From Vitellaria paradoxa (taxonomy: Eukaryota > Streptophyta > Magnoliopsida > Ericales > Sapotaceae): a stretch of DNA of 64,000 nt. Below, piece by piece: positions 48,463 through 61,500 of the stretch. Below the pieces are notes generated by a model. It worked only from the letters and a program-made list of their open reading frames with translations, was not told where the DNA came from and ran no database searches. The DNA is taken from NCBI GenBank assembly GCA_019916065.1, contig CM034240.1, positions 49,934,372 to 49,998,371 on the forward strand, in the 5' to 3' direction. A program made the position numbers and the translations under genes. The first letter of the stretch is position 1. Each line of letters opens with the position of its first letter.

Positions 48463-48662
48463 ATTAAAAGCGCTCAAAATAACTTTTTGTCATTTTTCAT
48501 TGTATGTGTAAGTCGATTTTCTGTTTTCTAAAACAAAATTTGAAAACACAAGTGAACAAATACGTTTTGCGCTTTTTCTTTATTTTCAAAAGTATAAAAT
48601 AAAAAATTAATTCAAAACAGAAAATAAAAAATAAAAATAGAAAAATAAATCAAATGAACCCT
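48463..48662. repeat. MITE-like repeat, family B copy 5
   Basis: Has the family core GCTCAAAATAACTTTTTGTC and GTAAGTCGATTTTCTG, then GAACAAATACGTTTTG and AATTCAAAACAGAAAATAAA, ending AAATCAAATGAACCC. This matches the arrangement at 892-1194. The left end may be truncated. Confidence 0.5.
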
Positions 48663-49381
48663 TAATTTTGTCCATCCTCAAACAAAAAAATCTAACCTTT
48701 TTAGTAGTTAATTATAAAAAAATTAATTTTTTTTACTTCCTAAACTAAGTCTAATTATTATAATACGTGATTGAGAGCAATTTGCCGGTTGTCGACGAAA
48801 CTTTATTCATTTATTCCAAAATCTGCTACAGGGTGATTAATAGTATGACAGTTTATTGTGATTAATTGTAATTATGTACGTACATTATTTTTTTATGATT
48901 AGCTGAATTAATAATTTTTTATGATTAATTGAATTAATAAAAATCAATTCTTTTAATAGATATCTATTCAATTTTTTTCTTATTTTTTGATCCAACAAAA
49001 AAAAATCCAACATTTATTTTATTTTACTATCCCAATTTTTTCAAAGTGCTTCACAAGTTCAATACTCAGACACACGATTAACAAAATTAATTAATAAAAT
49101 GAATGTTATTAGAATAAAAAAAATAGTTTTTATTGAGTAAAAATTAAGATAAAAACTGCAGTGAAATGAGGCGCACGCTTTTCTCTCTCTCTCTCTCTCT
49201 CAACCTTACAGCGCGAAACAAACAAGTCACCATCTTGAATATAAATTTCGAGCAAGGTACAATTTTGTTTCCTGCCTTGGAATTCTGACACGTCCGAATC
49301 ACAATTTGTCTCCGTTTCCTACCATAACTTGTAGAAGTAGTGCACCTACATTGTAAATAGGTATCTACTTGTGCGCCATGT

Positions 49382-49384
<3 letters not shown>

Positions 49385-49445
<61 letters not shown>
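49385..49445. repeat. (CT)n(AT)n compound microsatellite
   Basis: More than 20 CT units followed by about seven TA units. A shorter CT run is at 49181-49200. Arg-Glu-rich translations across this are artefacts. Confidence 0.9.
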
Positions 49446-49446
<1 letters not shown>

Positions 49447-49465
49447 CATGTAAATTTAAATATAT

Positions 49466-49815
49466 AAGGGCGTTTAGAGTTTTAAAAAACTTCGAAAAAA
49501 TCTCAAAAATTTTCAAAAGTTGACAAATTCTCAGACTGCAAAAAAAATTTAAAAGTCATTGAAACGGACAAAAATGGTGCGTTCTAACGAATTTTGTCAG
49601 AATTTAAAAAACGTGATCTGATATTTGTACAAAAAATTACACAAAACTCTAAATTTTTACAAAATCTTTCACTAAAATTTTGACACGTACCACTTTATAT
49701 ACTTTTAACAATTTTATATCAAATTAAATATAAACAGTCAACAATCATTACACAATAATTTCAAAATTCACTTTTGAAAACTTTTAAAAATTGTTGAAGC
49801 TCCAAATGCCCCCAT
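49466..49815. repeat. Possible MITE-like element, family D
   Basis: Left end GGGCGTTTAGAGTTTTAAAA and right end TGTTGAAGCTCCAAATGCCCCC form imperfect inverted repeats around 350 bp of non-coding AT-rich DNA. A single copy in this window. Confidence 0.4.
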
Positions 49816-50012
49816 ATTATACTTACTATTTGTCTATTTGCCGATTTAGAGTGGCAAATATTGATTAAAAAAAAATAAAAGTAGATAAATTTTGAATGAT
49901 AGTGTATCTATTGTGTTTCTTTTATAACACACACACTCCTCTCTATATGTGTGTAAATTTAAATATATATTATAATGAATAATTTAGTATTTTTTTTCAT
50001 CTGTCGGTTTAG

Positions 50013-50135
50013 GGTGTGTGTGGAATGATAAAAGTAAGATAAATTGAGATAAGTTGTAAATTCATAATTCGTACAGTGAGATAAAAAATGAAGAACTTTT
50101 ATAAATTTTCGAAGGTTTATAGTAAACCAAAAGGA
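50013..50135. repeat. MITE-like repeat, family A-related copy
   Basis: Has GTGTGTGTGGAATGATAAAA, AAATTGAGATAAGTTG, CATAATTCGTACAGTGAGAT and a terminal GTAAACCAAAAG, matching the family A core in the orientation of the copy at 1595. Confidence 0.5.
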
Positions 50136-50658
50136 ATCCATACAAAAATTTGACTTTTAATTCACTGCTTTTTATTCAAGTGTATACTGATTTTAAATAA
50201 ATTAAATCTCAGTTGAACTCAGCTCGACTCCAAGTGAGTAAAAAAAAGAATTAACCATTAACTACTTATTTTTTATTATTTAAATTAATTTGATATACTT
50301 ACACTTTATAATTTGAAAAAATTTGAAAATATAGAAGTATAATTTTCTTTATTTCACGAAAAAATAAAAAAAATTAATAACTAAAAGCCTACTCTTCCAA
50401 AGAGACCCTCAACTCCATCCCAAGAGATTATTGATTAATATATCTATATATATATATATATATAAATCTTTCTTCGTTATCGGGGATAAAATTATTGTTA
50501 ATATTATTCATTTTTAAATTTTACATAAACGGATGCATCCCCTCAACCAATCTCTCTCTCTCTTTTTTTTTTTCTTAACTCAATATTAATGGAATGGAAA
50601 ATTCATCCATTTTTTAGAGGAAGCACAAGCCAGCCACTCTCTTAACCCTACTTGTAAT

Positions 50659-50682
50659 ATATATATATATATATATATATAT
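50659..50682. repeat. (AT)n microsatellite
   Basis: About 12 AT units followed by TGTG/TATA mixtures. Confidence 0.85.
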
Positions 50683-51760
50683 GTATTGTGTGTGTATATA
50701 TTGTATGCATGAATGAATTAAAAAAAAAATGAAGAAGACAATTTGAGTCGTCCCACCGACACCGAGAGATCACGCTAAGCATATGAGGGAGTGACGATTC
50801 TAGTGGGCGAGCCGTTAATGTGATAGGTATACAAAGTTTGTTCAATAATGTGCTCATTAATTGGCATTCACGTGGCCTATTGCTTGTTTGGATTGCCACC
50901 CACCCACCCGCCCTGAATCCACGTACGAGTAATGGAGTGGTCAGCAGAGGATTGCTTGTTGGTTGAATTTAGTCGGTGATAATTTGCATTTAAAGGGATC
51001 CATGGACCCTCGTGTTTTTTTTTTTTTTGGCAAGCCAGTCTTGTCAACTTCTTTACTCAAAAGGTGTTTGATTGATTAAAATTAATTAAAAATAATTATT
51101 TTTTTATATTTTTTTAATCAAATTTTGTTATATATTACATTTATATTAAATTTTTATATTCTTATTATATTTTTTATCAAATTTTTGTCAATTAAACACC
51201 CTCTTCGTATTTTAGAAAAGCAAACTCCCAATTTTATTCGTTTCGGCCTGTCGAAGCCTAGTGAGTTCTCCCAGTAAAAGTGGGACTTGGTCGGCCATTT
51301 TCTAAAGCTTAGGCCTGGCTCCAAGCCATTGTCCTCTTTGGGGATGCCGATGCCTGGGTCGGGGCGGATCTATTAGGTCAAGTTGTCGGTGGATATTGGA
51401 CTGCAAGTTAGGAGAGAGATCGGTTCGTTATTAGTTAAATAAGGATTTGAGAGGTTGATATAGTTCTAATAATTTGTGATCAAGATCATTAAATTAAAAT
51501 TTAATTATTCAAATGTATTTATTTTTTTAATTAAAATAGTATAACTGCATCTGAATTATTATATGTAAATCAAACGGTCCTTACATCAATATCACAGAAT
51601 CGTTTTAAGTCAATAAAAATTAACTAATTGATTATTTATGAGTAAATATTGATATCACAATCAAAACTAAAATTTTCAACTATTTGATAATGGATGCTAA
51701 CATTTTACCAAACTTATTTGTCCTATGTATAAATATATATATATTGAAACTGGACCTAGT

Positions 51761-51850
51761 ATGTTTGTATTATTGGTTAACCATCAAGTGTTGACTTTTT
51801 TTCCATGTTTGTATTATTGGTTAACCATCAAGTGTTGACTTTTTTTCCAT
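51761..51850. repeat. 44-bp tandem duplication
   Basis: Two head-to-tail copies (51761-51804 and 51805-51848) of a unit that starts ATGTTTGTATTATTGG and ends GACTTTTTTTCC. They look identical, so the duplication is recent or a sequence assembly effect. Confidence 0.9.
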
Positions 51851-52528
51851 TTTAATTAAAAAAATTGAGGAAATTAATTCCGTTTCAGTATTAACATAAA
51901 TAGTTAAACTGTTAGTCAATATAAAAAATCTTATCTCTTAAATAACTGATACATCATACAACTAAAGGAAATCAAAACGTTTGATTTGATTAACTAATTA
52001 CCACTAAAAAATTTATGCCCTTAAGGGAAGCATACATGACTTATTAAAATCTAATTATGTATTTTAGAATTTAAGTTTATTTTTTAAATAACGCATTACG
52101 AGCCTTTGAAAATTTCAATCTTAGTATATTTTTACTGGCCACTTAAGAATATTAAAATGTAATTCTATTATTTAAATATAATTTATTTATGATAAAAATT
52201 CAAGATATATAAGAAAGATTGTGTTGTATGCATATAAATAGGAAATAATAAATATTTTATTATTTATCAGGATATAATTTCGATATTTTAACTTTATTTA
52301 GTAATTTTAAATTGTGAAATTTTATGAAATAAATAATAAAAAATAAGTAGACATAATTTACTGATTTAATATTAAAAATTTAATATAAAGCTGGAGTCAA
52401 GCTAAAACGCCCTCAGCGTCGGCCCGTTGGTCAAATAAAGCCGGTGAAACCAAAACCGACTCCACCCGTCGGGTCCGCCCGATCCACATTTATCTCTTGT
52501 TCGCTAAAACCCCCGCGCTGTCAGAAGC

Positions 52529-52536
52529 TAGGGTTT
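52529..52536 (-). promoter_or_regulatory. Telo-box in NSA2 leader/promoter
   Basis: AAACCCTA on the minus strand (TAGGGTTT on plus), about 50 bp upstream of the NSA2 start codon. This motif is common in promoters and leaders of plant ribosomal and ribosome-assembly genes, which fits the product. Confidence 0.6.
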
Positions 52537-52584
52537 CTGGGCACTCCATCTCTATTGAGAAATTAGGGATCACAGTCGTCTACC

Positions 52585-55500
52585 ATGGTAAGTTTCGCAG
52601 CTGAAGCTTTGATTACTTCTTTTTTTTTTTTCCTTCTGTGTTTGTTACATGTTTCTGATAGATATCGACCTTATAAGAACCAGAACTGATTGATTGTTGT
52701 TGTGTTTTGATTTTGACAAATGATTTGTTAAGCCTCAAGGAGATTACATAGAGCTGCACAGGAAGAGACTTGGCTATCGCCATGATCACTTCGAGCGCAA
52801 ACGCAAGAAAGAGGCTCGCGAAGTTCACAAGCGATCCCAAATTGCCCAGAAGGTTCAATTTCCTAAAATCTCTTGTTTTTTATGTTCATTTTTTCTCGTT
52901 TAATTTTTTAGGACATATTATGGGTGAAAGTTCTAAATTTTTTTTGGGGGGGGGGTTTGATTTGAATTGTGCAGGCTCTGGGTATCAAGGGCAAGATGTT
53001 TGCTAAGAAACGCTATGCTGAAAAGGCCCAAATGAAGAAAACGTGAGTGTCTTTCTTATATTTACATTGTTTTCCATCGTATTTAATTTAACTAAGATGC
53101 TGGTAAGGTACCCATTATGTTGCTTGAGTAGCTGAATCCTGGATTTGAATCTTTATGCAATGCTTGATAATGGTATTTAGAATTGTCACGGATTTTGGAA
53201 GTTAGAAGCTTCCAAGTGTTTTTTTCCCTTGATAAATTTGTTGGTTCTAGACTATCTCCTGAGATCATGTTTAGAGAAGGCAATAGCTTTAAAAAAAAAT
53301 CCCATTTCTCTAAGAGTGGTTTGTTCCTAAATGGGTTCATTGGGTTATAAATGAGCATGTAGCCGTTTTAGTTAAATGTAGTAAATTTTTTGACATGATT
53401 CTAAAGCTGGGGATAGTCTTCGTATCTAATCTAGTTGCTTTATTTGAACAGCAGATGACATACTATTGGTACTTAGAGGGATAGAGAGGAGGAATTGTTG
53501 GGTTACTGTTATTTAATCGCAATTGATCTAGGATTGTTTGTGAAGCAACATCCTATGTTGATTCATCAAATAGAGATGAATTAACCTAAATTTCCCCTCT
53601 TATCCCGTTCTGAAGTCAATCTTGCTGTGATTTTAGTTTTCATTGCTTTGCTTCAACATTTTTTATTGTCTGTGCACGCATATGGCCAATCATTTATTTT
53701 TCTCTTTGTTGATTGTATATTTATGTTGTTCGGGGAATTTTTAGTACTCCCTTGCCTTGAGGCCCCCTCTCTCACCTCTGTGCTGAGAATCACCGGAAAA
53801 TGCCTGTAAAACAGCAAAAATGAGAAAAGATTGGCCGGGGTAGGCTCCCGGCCAAAAACACTCTGACGATCAAGTTAGTCCTTCTGTATGAATTGATAAC
53901 CTCAGAGAAAGAAAATAATCAGAAGAAGACCAGAGAGAGAGAGAGCCAAAAAGCCACTCTTTTGTCTTCATTTCCGGTATTTATAGGTGGAGTGTCTGTC
54001 TTAATTTCTGCTGATTTGACCGTTGCTTTACTTTGATATGACTTAAAGTGGAAGTGGGTGGCTAACTTTAAATGCTTGATGATGTAAGCTTTGGAAGCCG
54101 CGTAGGGGTGGCTTTGTTGTACACACTCTGCAGGCCTTTCTTCCTGTACAACGTAACTAGCAATCTATTTAGTCCAAATTTAACCGAAATATACCCCCTA
54201 GTTGGGGGTGCAATTTATGGTCGGTGGACCACTCTTTTGGTCGGGCAAGATATTTTTATGCCACACATTATGCCCCCACTCTAGTCAGGATAATTTGTTA
54301 CTCAAGCAGAGTAGAGTAGAACTTATAAACCTTTATCTTTTCCGCATTAATAGCAACAAAATAAACAGTATGTACCCAAAAATTGAAATTCATCAATAGT
54401 GGAAGTATGCAGCATTGCATAGATATACTTCAACAACAATGTAAACGGTTTATGCTCTTTGTGAGATAGACTCATGCTAAATTGATTTGCTTATGTAAGC
54501 AAATATGGAGGGCTTCTCATAACTTTCCATAATTTTTCTTGCCACCTCACTTGTAATAATACTTTAAAAATTAGCACGTTGATGAATCATTAATGCTTGT
54601 TTCGGCTTCAACAACAAAAGAAAATAGGCAAGTAATTTAAAGGCAAGTAACTTATGATATTGTAACGAAAGTACCTTTACTTCCTCATATATATTATGAA
54701 AAATGATGTACCTGGCCTTCTTGAGTTGAGTAGTGAATGACACAATTTTGATGCTAAAAATATTTTTTAGCAGAATTTAGAAGAGGAGGTGAGCCGAGTA
54801 AAGCAAGCTTAAGCTTGAGCACCGAACTCTAAAGAACTTGAGAATCGCACTTGAACGATACAAGATAGAGATGATTATATTTCGAATAATCCTTTGTCTG
54901 CAAGACTGTTCGACATACTGTGGATGTCAATCAAAAAACCTTAGTTTATTTGCTTTTACTAGCGTCGGTAGGCTTAATACAGATCTGAATAATTCTTCAT
55001 AAACCATCTGGCGTTCGAGCTGCTAGAAGTAATCAGCTTTGAATGCGTAATCAGTCGAAGAAGAGGTAATTATCTTGAAGAAATGAGGTGCCTTCATCAA
55101 AGTGATCGACCAATTTGTCCCGATGTCAGTTTGCCACCGGCGAGAGCTACTCTTAACTATATTTATGGGTTGGGCAATCTTTGTGAGGGTAATACATGGA
55201 TGTAATAGTGGACATACACAGAGCTGAGAGCCTTGCACAGCTGCATAAATTTGATCTTGTACTGAAACAATTAAAGAATTTGGTCTTGTACCGACTACTA
55301 ACCGACCGATCTTCCAGAATGATTAATGGGCATTTATGTTGGTAACACAGGGAGTCGAAGTTGTTTTGGTGAAACATTAATGGATTTAACTTTTTGCTGA
55401 CCAACCAACCATATTCCAATATAGTAAATGAGCAATATGTGTTCTATACACACAGAATTTGAACGATCAAACGGCAACACTCACGAATACGTGCACCACA

Positions 55501-58500
55501 GGATGTCTATGAACTTAGCAAATTATGCAAATTATGCTTTACTTGACACTTGTGGTTGATAAGCTTGGACTAGAACTGATCATGCGATGTCAAGAAATAT
55601 CTATGCTTATAGGTATGCATAAATAATAGTAGTGCTACAAATTATGTTATCTCATGTACTCTTGACAAGCAACAGTAACTTAAGAAGTAAATTTCATCAT
55701 GTAATCGACCATGAATGCGACAAATATCTTGATATGCCATTGACCGTCATCCTGAAAGTGTTCTTGGTCATGTCTTAATGGCTAAACATTAAATAGAATG
55801 AACCTTACATAAATGCTCCCCAGTTTCTATGAGATACAGGACAAGAAAATAACTTTATTTTATCAAGCTCTTAAAATTCCAAGTGGACACGCTTTAAATA
55901 TACCAAGAAATAGTAAATGTGATCATTCATTCATGCTTAAAAACTTTGAAGCATATAAATAGCTTACGTGTGGGTTGCGATCAAATGATTGTAGACTCTC
56001 TAACTTCATAAGTAAAATACCTGGAGATGACAATTGTATTTGAGAATGCTTTAACGCTCCAGTTAAAAGTCATATGAAAGAACCCGAGCATCCGTAAATA
56101 AGGATGTAACTTTGAATTCACCGTTTGCTCGATCAAATAGCCAAAATCAAGGCTTTGATAACTCTGTCTGGACGTAATTAGGGCTCAATCATCAAAAAGA
56201 TGAGAGAAATCAAGGAAATATGATCTGCTGGATTGCAAATACTCTCAATAGTGCTAACAGGGGTAGAAAAAGAGAGAAAACCAAACTAAATTAGGCTTTA
56301 TTCCATGAAAACTTCAGATGGTCATAACTTTTTGCTCGGGTGTCCGATTTAGGTGATCTTGGTGTGTATTTCATGTATTTTTTCGAGTTCTATGTGACCA
56401 AATTGCCAACGGCTGTTTGCGATGGTTAGAATTGCAAAATAAGCTCATCTTTATCATTTTTTTGGACTTTTTCCCTTGGATATGCTAACTGTGGCTTTTG
56501 TTTGACTATAAATAAGTGTTTAAACATTGATAATCTTGCTCAGGAATACCTTTACAGAGTAATAATCTTACTCAGGAACACTTTTGTCTTGCTCTGGATA
56601 CTTCTAATGACAAGTAACATTGCTCAAGGAGAGAAGCCATGCTCCTGATACTCTTTTTACAAAGTAATTAGCTTGTTCGGGGACACCAACCGTACTTGGG
56701 GATGTCCTTTAACTCGCTCATAGATATGCTTTATCCTTACTTGGGGGGACAAATCATGTTCTGCTCAGGGAGGAGAAGGGCTGACCTCAAAATTTGCTTA
56801 AATTATGCTCGGGATAGAGAGCCGAGCTCGGGATATGCTTTAGAATAATGTGCTCTGCTTATGCTCTGTTTGGGAATAACTTGGTCTGTATGGGGAGCGT
56901 GCTGTGCTCGGTAATGATATGCCCAGAAAAATCAAACTCATCTCTTGCTTGTGGATAATCTCTTGAATTGAATCACATCGTAATGCGCTTGATAATATGC
57001 TTTCTAAGATGATCTGAGCCAGAACATGCTCGGGAAGACCATGCTTTGTTTAGGAATAAGCTTTTTGCAATGAACTTAGCTAGAATAATCCCATGGATAT
57101 GTTTCTACTGTCATTGACTGAGATTTCCTTATGAAGTAATCAAGCTTTTCAAAAACTATTTACATAGTAACGTCAAAATAATAGATTGCTTTAATCAAAT
57201 ATGAAATTGGCACAGCTTTTACATATGCAAGAGTTACTTTCCACATAGCTTAGTGAAAACATGAAAGAACAACTTTTTGCATACCTTTGTGAGGTTGGCT
57301 ACCTTTAATTTTTATATGAAAGTGAGAGCTTTTGCTTTTTGTACAACGCCGAGCTTCCTTAATGAGAGCTTTTGCTTCTTGAATCAATGTCGTGCTTTCA
57401 TTGAGAGCTTTCGCTTTTTGAGCCAAAGTTGTGCTTTCATTGAGAGCTTTGTGATAATCCTTTTCAAAAAACTAAGGAACCGAAACTTAGTTTAGAGAAA
57501 AACCCGGTCAGTCAATAAACCGGGGTTGTCGCAACCGGGACAAGCCAGTCGGACGAGCTTTTTGATAATAGTTTTCAATAAACCAAGGAACCGAAACTTG
57601 GTTTAAAGAGAAACCCGGTCAATCAATAAACTGAGGTTGTCGCAACCGGGACAAACCAGTTGGACGCGCTTTTTGATAATCCTTTTTGATAAACCAAGGA
57701 ACCGAAACTTGGTTTAAAGAGAAACCCGGTCAGTTAATAAACCGGGGTTGTCGCAACCGGGACAAGCCAGTTGGACACGCTCTTTGATAATCCTTTTCAA
57801 TAAACCAAGGCACCCCAAGGGGGTGTGGTTCCCTTTTGATAATCCTTTAATTATGTGCATGTCTCTGAAGCTAGAGTAATTTTTTTAATTATCTGCATGT
57901 CGTTGAAATGCCTCATATGTAATGCTTGTCTGCAAAAACTTTTAGCAATAACATATATCCAAATAATGCTTACATATAAAATAGATGTAAGAAACTAATA
58001 CAATCCACAAGCATGCTTGGGGATACAAGAATCTTGCTCGGGGCTGAAATATCACACTGAAACCCTGCTCGGGATGATAAATTTTGAAAAATTTTAACCT
58101 TTCTAGCTCTTCTTCAACAGATACAGCGCAATAATCAAGCTTTGATAAATATTAGCATATATAATATCTTCACATGAGTTTTAGGAGATTGACAGACAGA
58201 AACCGATGAGAAATCCAAAAATTGGTGGAATCTTGTTGTACTCCTCTTTTAGGTTGAAGTCTTTTGCTTGGGGAATATATCTTGTGAAGAAATATAGGTG
58301 CACTAGTGCCTTCTGGATGACCTTTTCATGCACAGGATAGAATATTTTAAGAAATATAAAGCCATCAAATTCCTTCTTGAGATGAAGTATTCTGCTTGGC
58401 TGACAGCTCCTTTCTCGGATTGTTTTAGATTTTACAATAAGCTCAAAGCATCCAGGCGTTTGCGTTGCATGATAGTTCTTTTTAGAACATTTAAATAAAC

Positions 58501-61500
58501 AAATATATATTATAAGAATTTCGGGAGACGAACTTAATAAATAAGCCGAGGTTGAAGATTCGAACAATCCTTTTTTGCTCTTCCAATGCCAATAACCGTA
58601 AATATGATGCTCGGGCATGCTTGATGCTCGTGTGGTATGCCGCCCAATTGGAGTGAACCAAATAATTTTGCTCAGCATAAGCAAGTAAATTGTATATTTG
58701 CTTGATAAAAATAAAAATATATATATTATAGTAAACATTCTGCCCAGCAATAAAATAAAGTAAATAAGAACAATACTCGGCATCGTACAGAGTGTTCGGC
58801 GGCATGAGAACTACTCAACCTCATATAAATTGTTCGACCAATGATTAAATGCCTTGGAAGAAGCTTGATACAGGTTCCGCTTATGCTCAGTGGACTTAAT
58901 TAAATATATGCAGCGACGTTATCCAATTCTCATAATTGAATAATTAAATATATGCAATACTTGTACTGAGTACACCAATAAGCCTTGCTTGAAGATAATT
59001 CTTGCTCGGAAATAAAGTTCGTTTCGATTCAGACTTGCTAGGAAATATTGTTGCTTGGGAAAGATTTTTGGACATAAAGATTTTCTTCGAATTAACTTTC
59101 AGATTAATATTACTCGGAAATACAGTTGTCCGAAGATTAGAAAATAAACAATTTCGGGAAGCTTAGGAGCTCGGGAAATTCAGAATCAGCTCGGGAAAGA
59201 AATAACATTGCTCGATATGCGGCAGTGACGTGCTCGGTTCGTCCTTGGTCGAAGTAACATTAAAGTGCTCGGTATGTAATTAATCGGCACGGGGACTTGG
59301 AAGGAATTTTGGAGCTGTTGAGCCGTTTGATCTAGCTAACCGAGTAGATGCACAAACCCAAAAATAGTGTGTATCAAACAGTTGTAATACTGAGTAAATA
59401 TTTCTGCATACCTGATAGAATAAATATTTTTGGTAAGTAGGTTGTCCCATTAGTTCGGCAATAACATGATCCTCGATCCTCGTCAAACGCTTACAGCTAA
59501 TGTTTGCATTGGCAGATACAGCTCCAGCATTAATAACCAAATAGAAAAAATTGAAGAGAGAAAGTGATCGGATAGCTGGGTGGTACACTACGATGCCGTG
59601 GTTCGGGTAATTTGTAGCTCGGCCATATAGTGCCTTATTCATATGTAAGAAGCCTTTATTCATATGTACCCATTTCCTTACAAATTGCTCGGCAGTGAAT
59701 ATGCTTCTCTCGTTGTTTGTTCAGCTTCATTCTCAGTCTTGTAATTTTATGCAACTAATCATATAACAGTGTCATGCTTTGCCTGGTGCATATAAAGGCG
59801 AGCTGGCACAATGCCCACCAAGTCATGGTGACGTCGGGTTGCTCGGCTACGAATGTGCTTAGAATCGTATGAGTGCTGTGCCGTCCTTGCTTGAGATCGA
59901 TGAATAATATACTTGGCAGGAGAGTCGGGTGGGGTCGGTAAATTGCATGGCTAATCAGATCTCACTCGTGTTACTCGGGAAAGAAATCACCTTTGGTCGG
60001 CAATAAAATTACTTACAGTGGAGAAATTGCTCGGGTAATTCAAACCAAATAAAATTATGTTCGGCAAGAAAATTTTAAAATCATACCTTGTTCGGGAACC
60101 ATTCCTAAATTCTTACTTACTTAAACATATATAATATGTTCGGTAAGAGAGCTTATGTTCGGCATCACCAAGTGGTTTAGACAGAGTTGTTCGGCATCAA
60201 TTTGCTGCTTGGCCATTAATTACTGCTTGGGTTGAACAATGCTCATGCGCGGATGTTGGTTGGACAGGAGATAAATCTGGTTGGCTGCAAAAATTCTGTG
60301 GGGTGACAGATTAAGTAATCCACAGCTGTACTCGTCTGCAAAAATATTCAAACATGGGCGATAATGATGGCTCTAATCATAACTTGTAGGTCGCGACCTG
60401 TCGTCAGCCAAACTATGTCCACTGTTCATGTATTGGCTAAGAATTACATCACAAACAACAAAAATATATATGTGTATATATATAACCTGAACTTAATCAT
60501 TCCTTTGCTTAACCATGTGACCTAAAGTACATACTCATCTTTCCAAATGTAGGTGCATGCATTACACATTTTAAACTACGCTCGGCTATTTGGAGTCATA
60601 ATCGGCATTAAAGGAAAATACTACATCCTGAGTAGGAATTGTATTACTTTAAAACCACGTAATAGAAATTTGCTCTCAAATATTTTGAAAACGTTTGGCA
60701 ATTCCATAACTCAAAACATATACCAAGATTAATATAAACTATGTTCGGGAATGTGGACTCATGTACATCAATGTGGATTGAACTATACTAAATTACCAAT
60801 GCTCAATATGTGTTTGATTCTAATGCCAGTTATGTGTGCTAGTGCTCGGCAATTAGAAATATCATTCCGCGTAAACCCTTCACTATTTATTTGGTCAAAG
60901 ACCAATTTATATGGGACCTAGTGTCTTCATCAATATAAGATAACTATATAACAAAGCTCAAGGTTTATAAATAGTTATAGCTATCACCTGATGAAGTGCA
61001 ACTCTAATAAAAGTATACTGCTTGGATAGATTACTCGGGCGGGTCCAATCTATTAAAGTTATTCAATGAGTCGGTTTGAACTGGCTAATTTTTGCATTCC
61101 GATTGCTATAGCAAGGTGGATTGCCCCCATCATGATGTGAAACTCCTTAGTGTCAACATTTTTTGTAAACTTTGATAGCTTGATACCCAGCGGCAGGACT
61201 TGCGGATGGGGAATCAACTCGAGCCCCACGGTGGGCGCCTAATGTTCGGGGAATTTTTAGTACCCCCTTGCCTTGAGGCCCCCTCTCTCACCTCTGTGCT
61301 AAGAATCACCGGAAAATGCTTGTAAAACAGCAAAAATGAGAAAAGATTGGCCGGGGTAGGCTCCCGGCCAAAAACACTCCGACGATCAAGTTAGTCCTTC
61401 TATATGAATTGATAACCTCAGAGAAAGAAAATAATCAGAAGAAGACCAGAGAGAGAGAGAGCCAAAAAGCCACTCCTTTGTCTTCATTTCCGGTATTTAT

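Larger units (their letters stand above)
48351..52400. other. Intergenic DNA between hAT element 3 and NSA2
   Basis: No gene is recognised. It holds a family B copy, a family A copy, microsatellites (listed separately) and long AT-rich stretches. A GC-richer patch at 50730-51010 and another at 51230-51400 show no coding sense that I recognise. Confidence 0.5.
56800..61100. repeat. Dispersed TGYTCGG motif zone inside the LTR element
   Basis: More than 25 copies of TGCTCGG, TGTTCGG or ACTCGG-type heptamers (examples near 56802, 57033, 58608, 59003, 59232, 59842, 60030, 60130, 60750) are scattered at irregular spacing through AT-rich DNA. They are often followed by GAAAT, GGAAA or CAT. The LTR itself begins TGTTCGGGGAA. 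I see no reading frame that explains the recurrence. Confidence 0.6.

Noticed and set aside
49144..49449. Arg-Glu repeat open frame
   Set aside because: Translation of the CT/TA microsatellites in the reverse strand.
57453..57815. CRISPR-like array
   Set aside because: Units are contiguous 111-bp tandem copies without unique spacers, in a plant retroelement.
58181..58783. 200-codon minus-strand open frame inside the LTR element
   Set aside because: No retroviral-type or other motif; no zinc knuckle, protease DSG/DTG or polymerase YxDD; composition is that of the surrounding DNA. I treat it as chance.
59280..59663. 127-codon open frame in the LTR element
   Set aside because: No recognisable domain; lies across the TGYTCGG zone.
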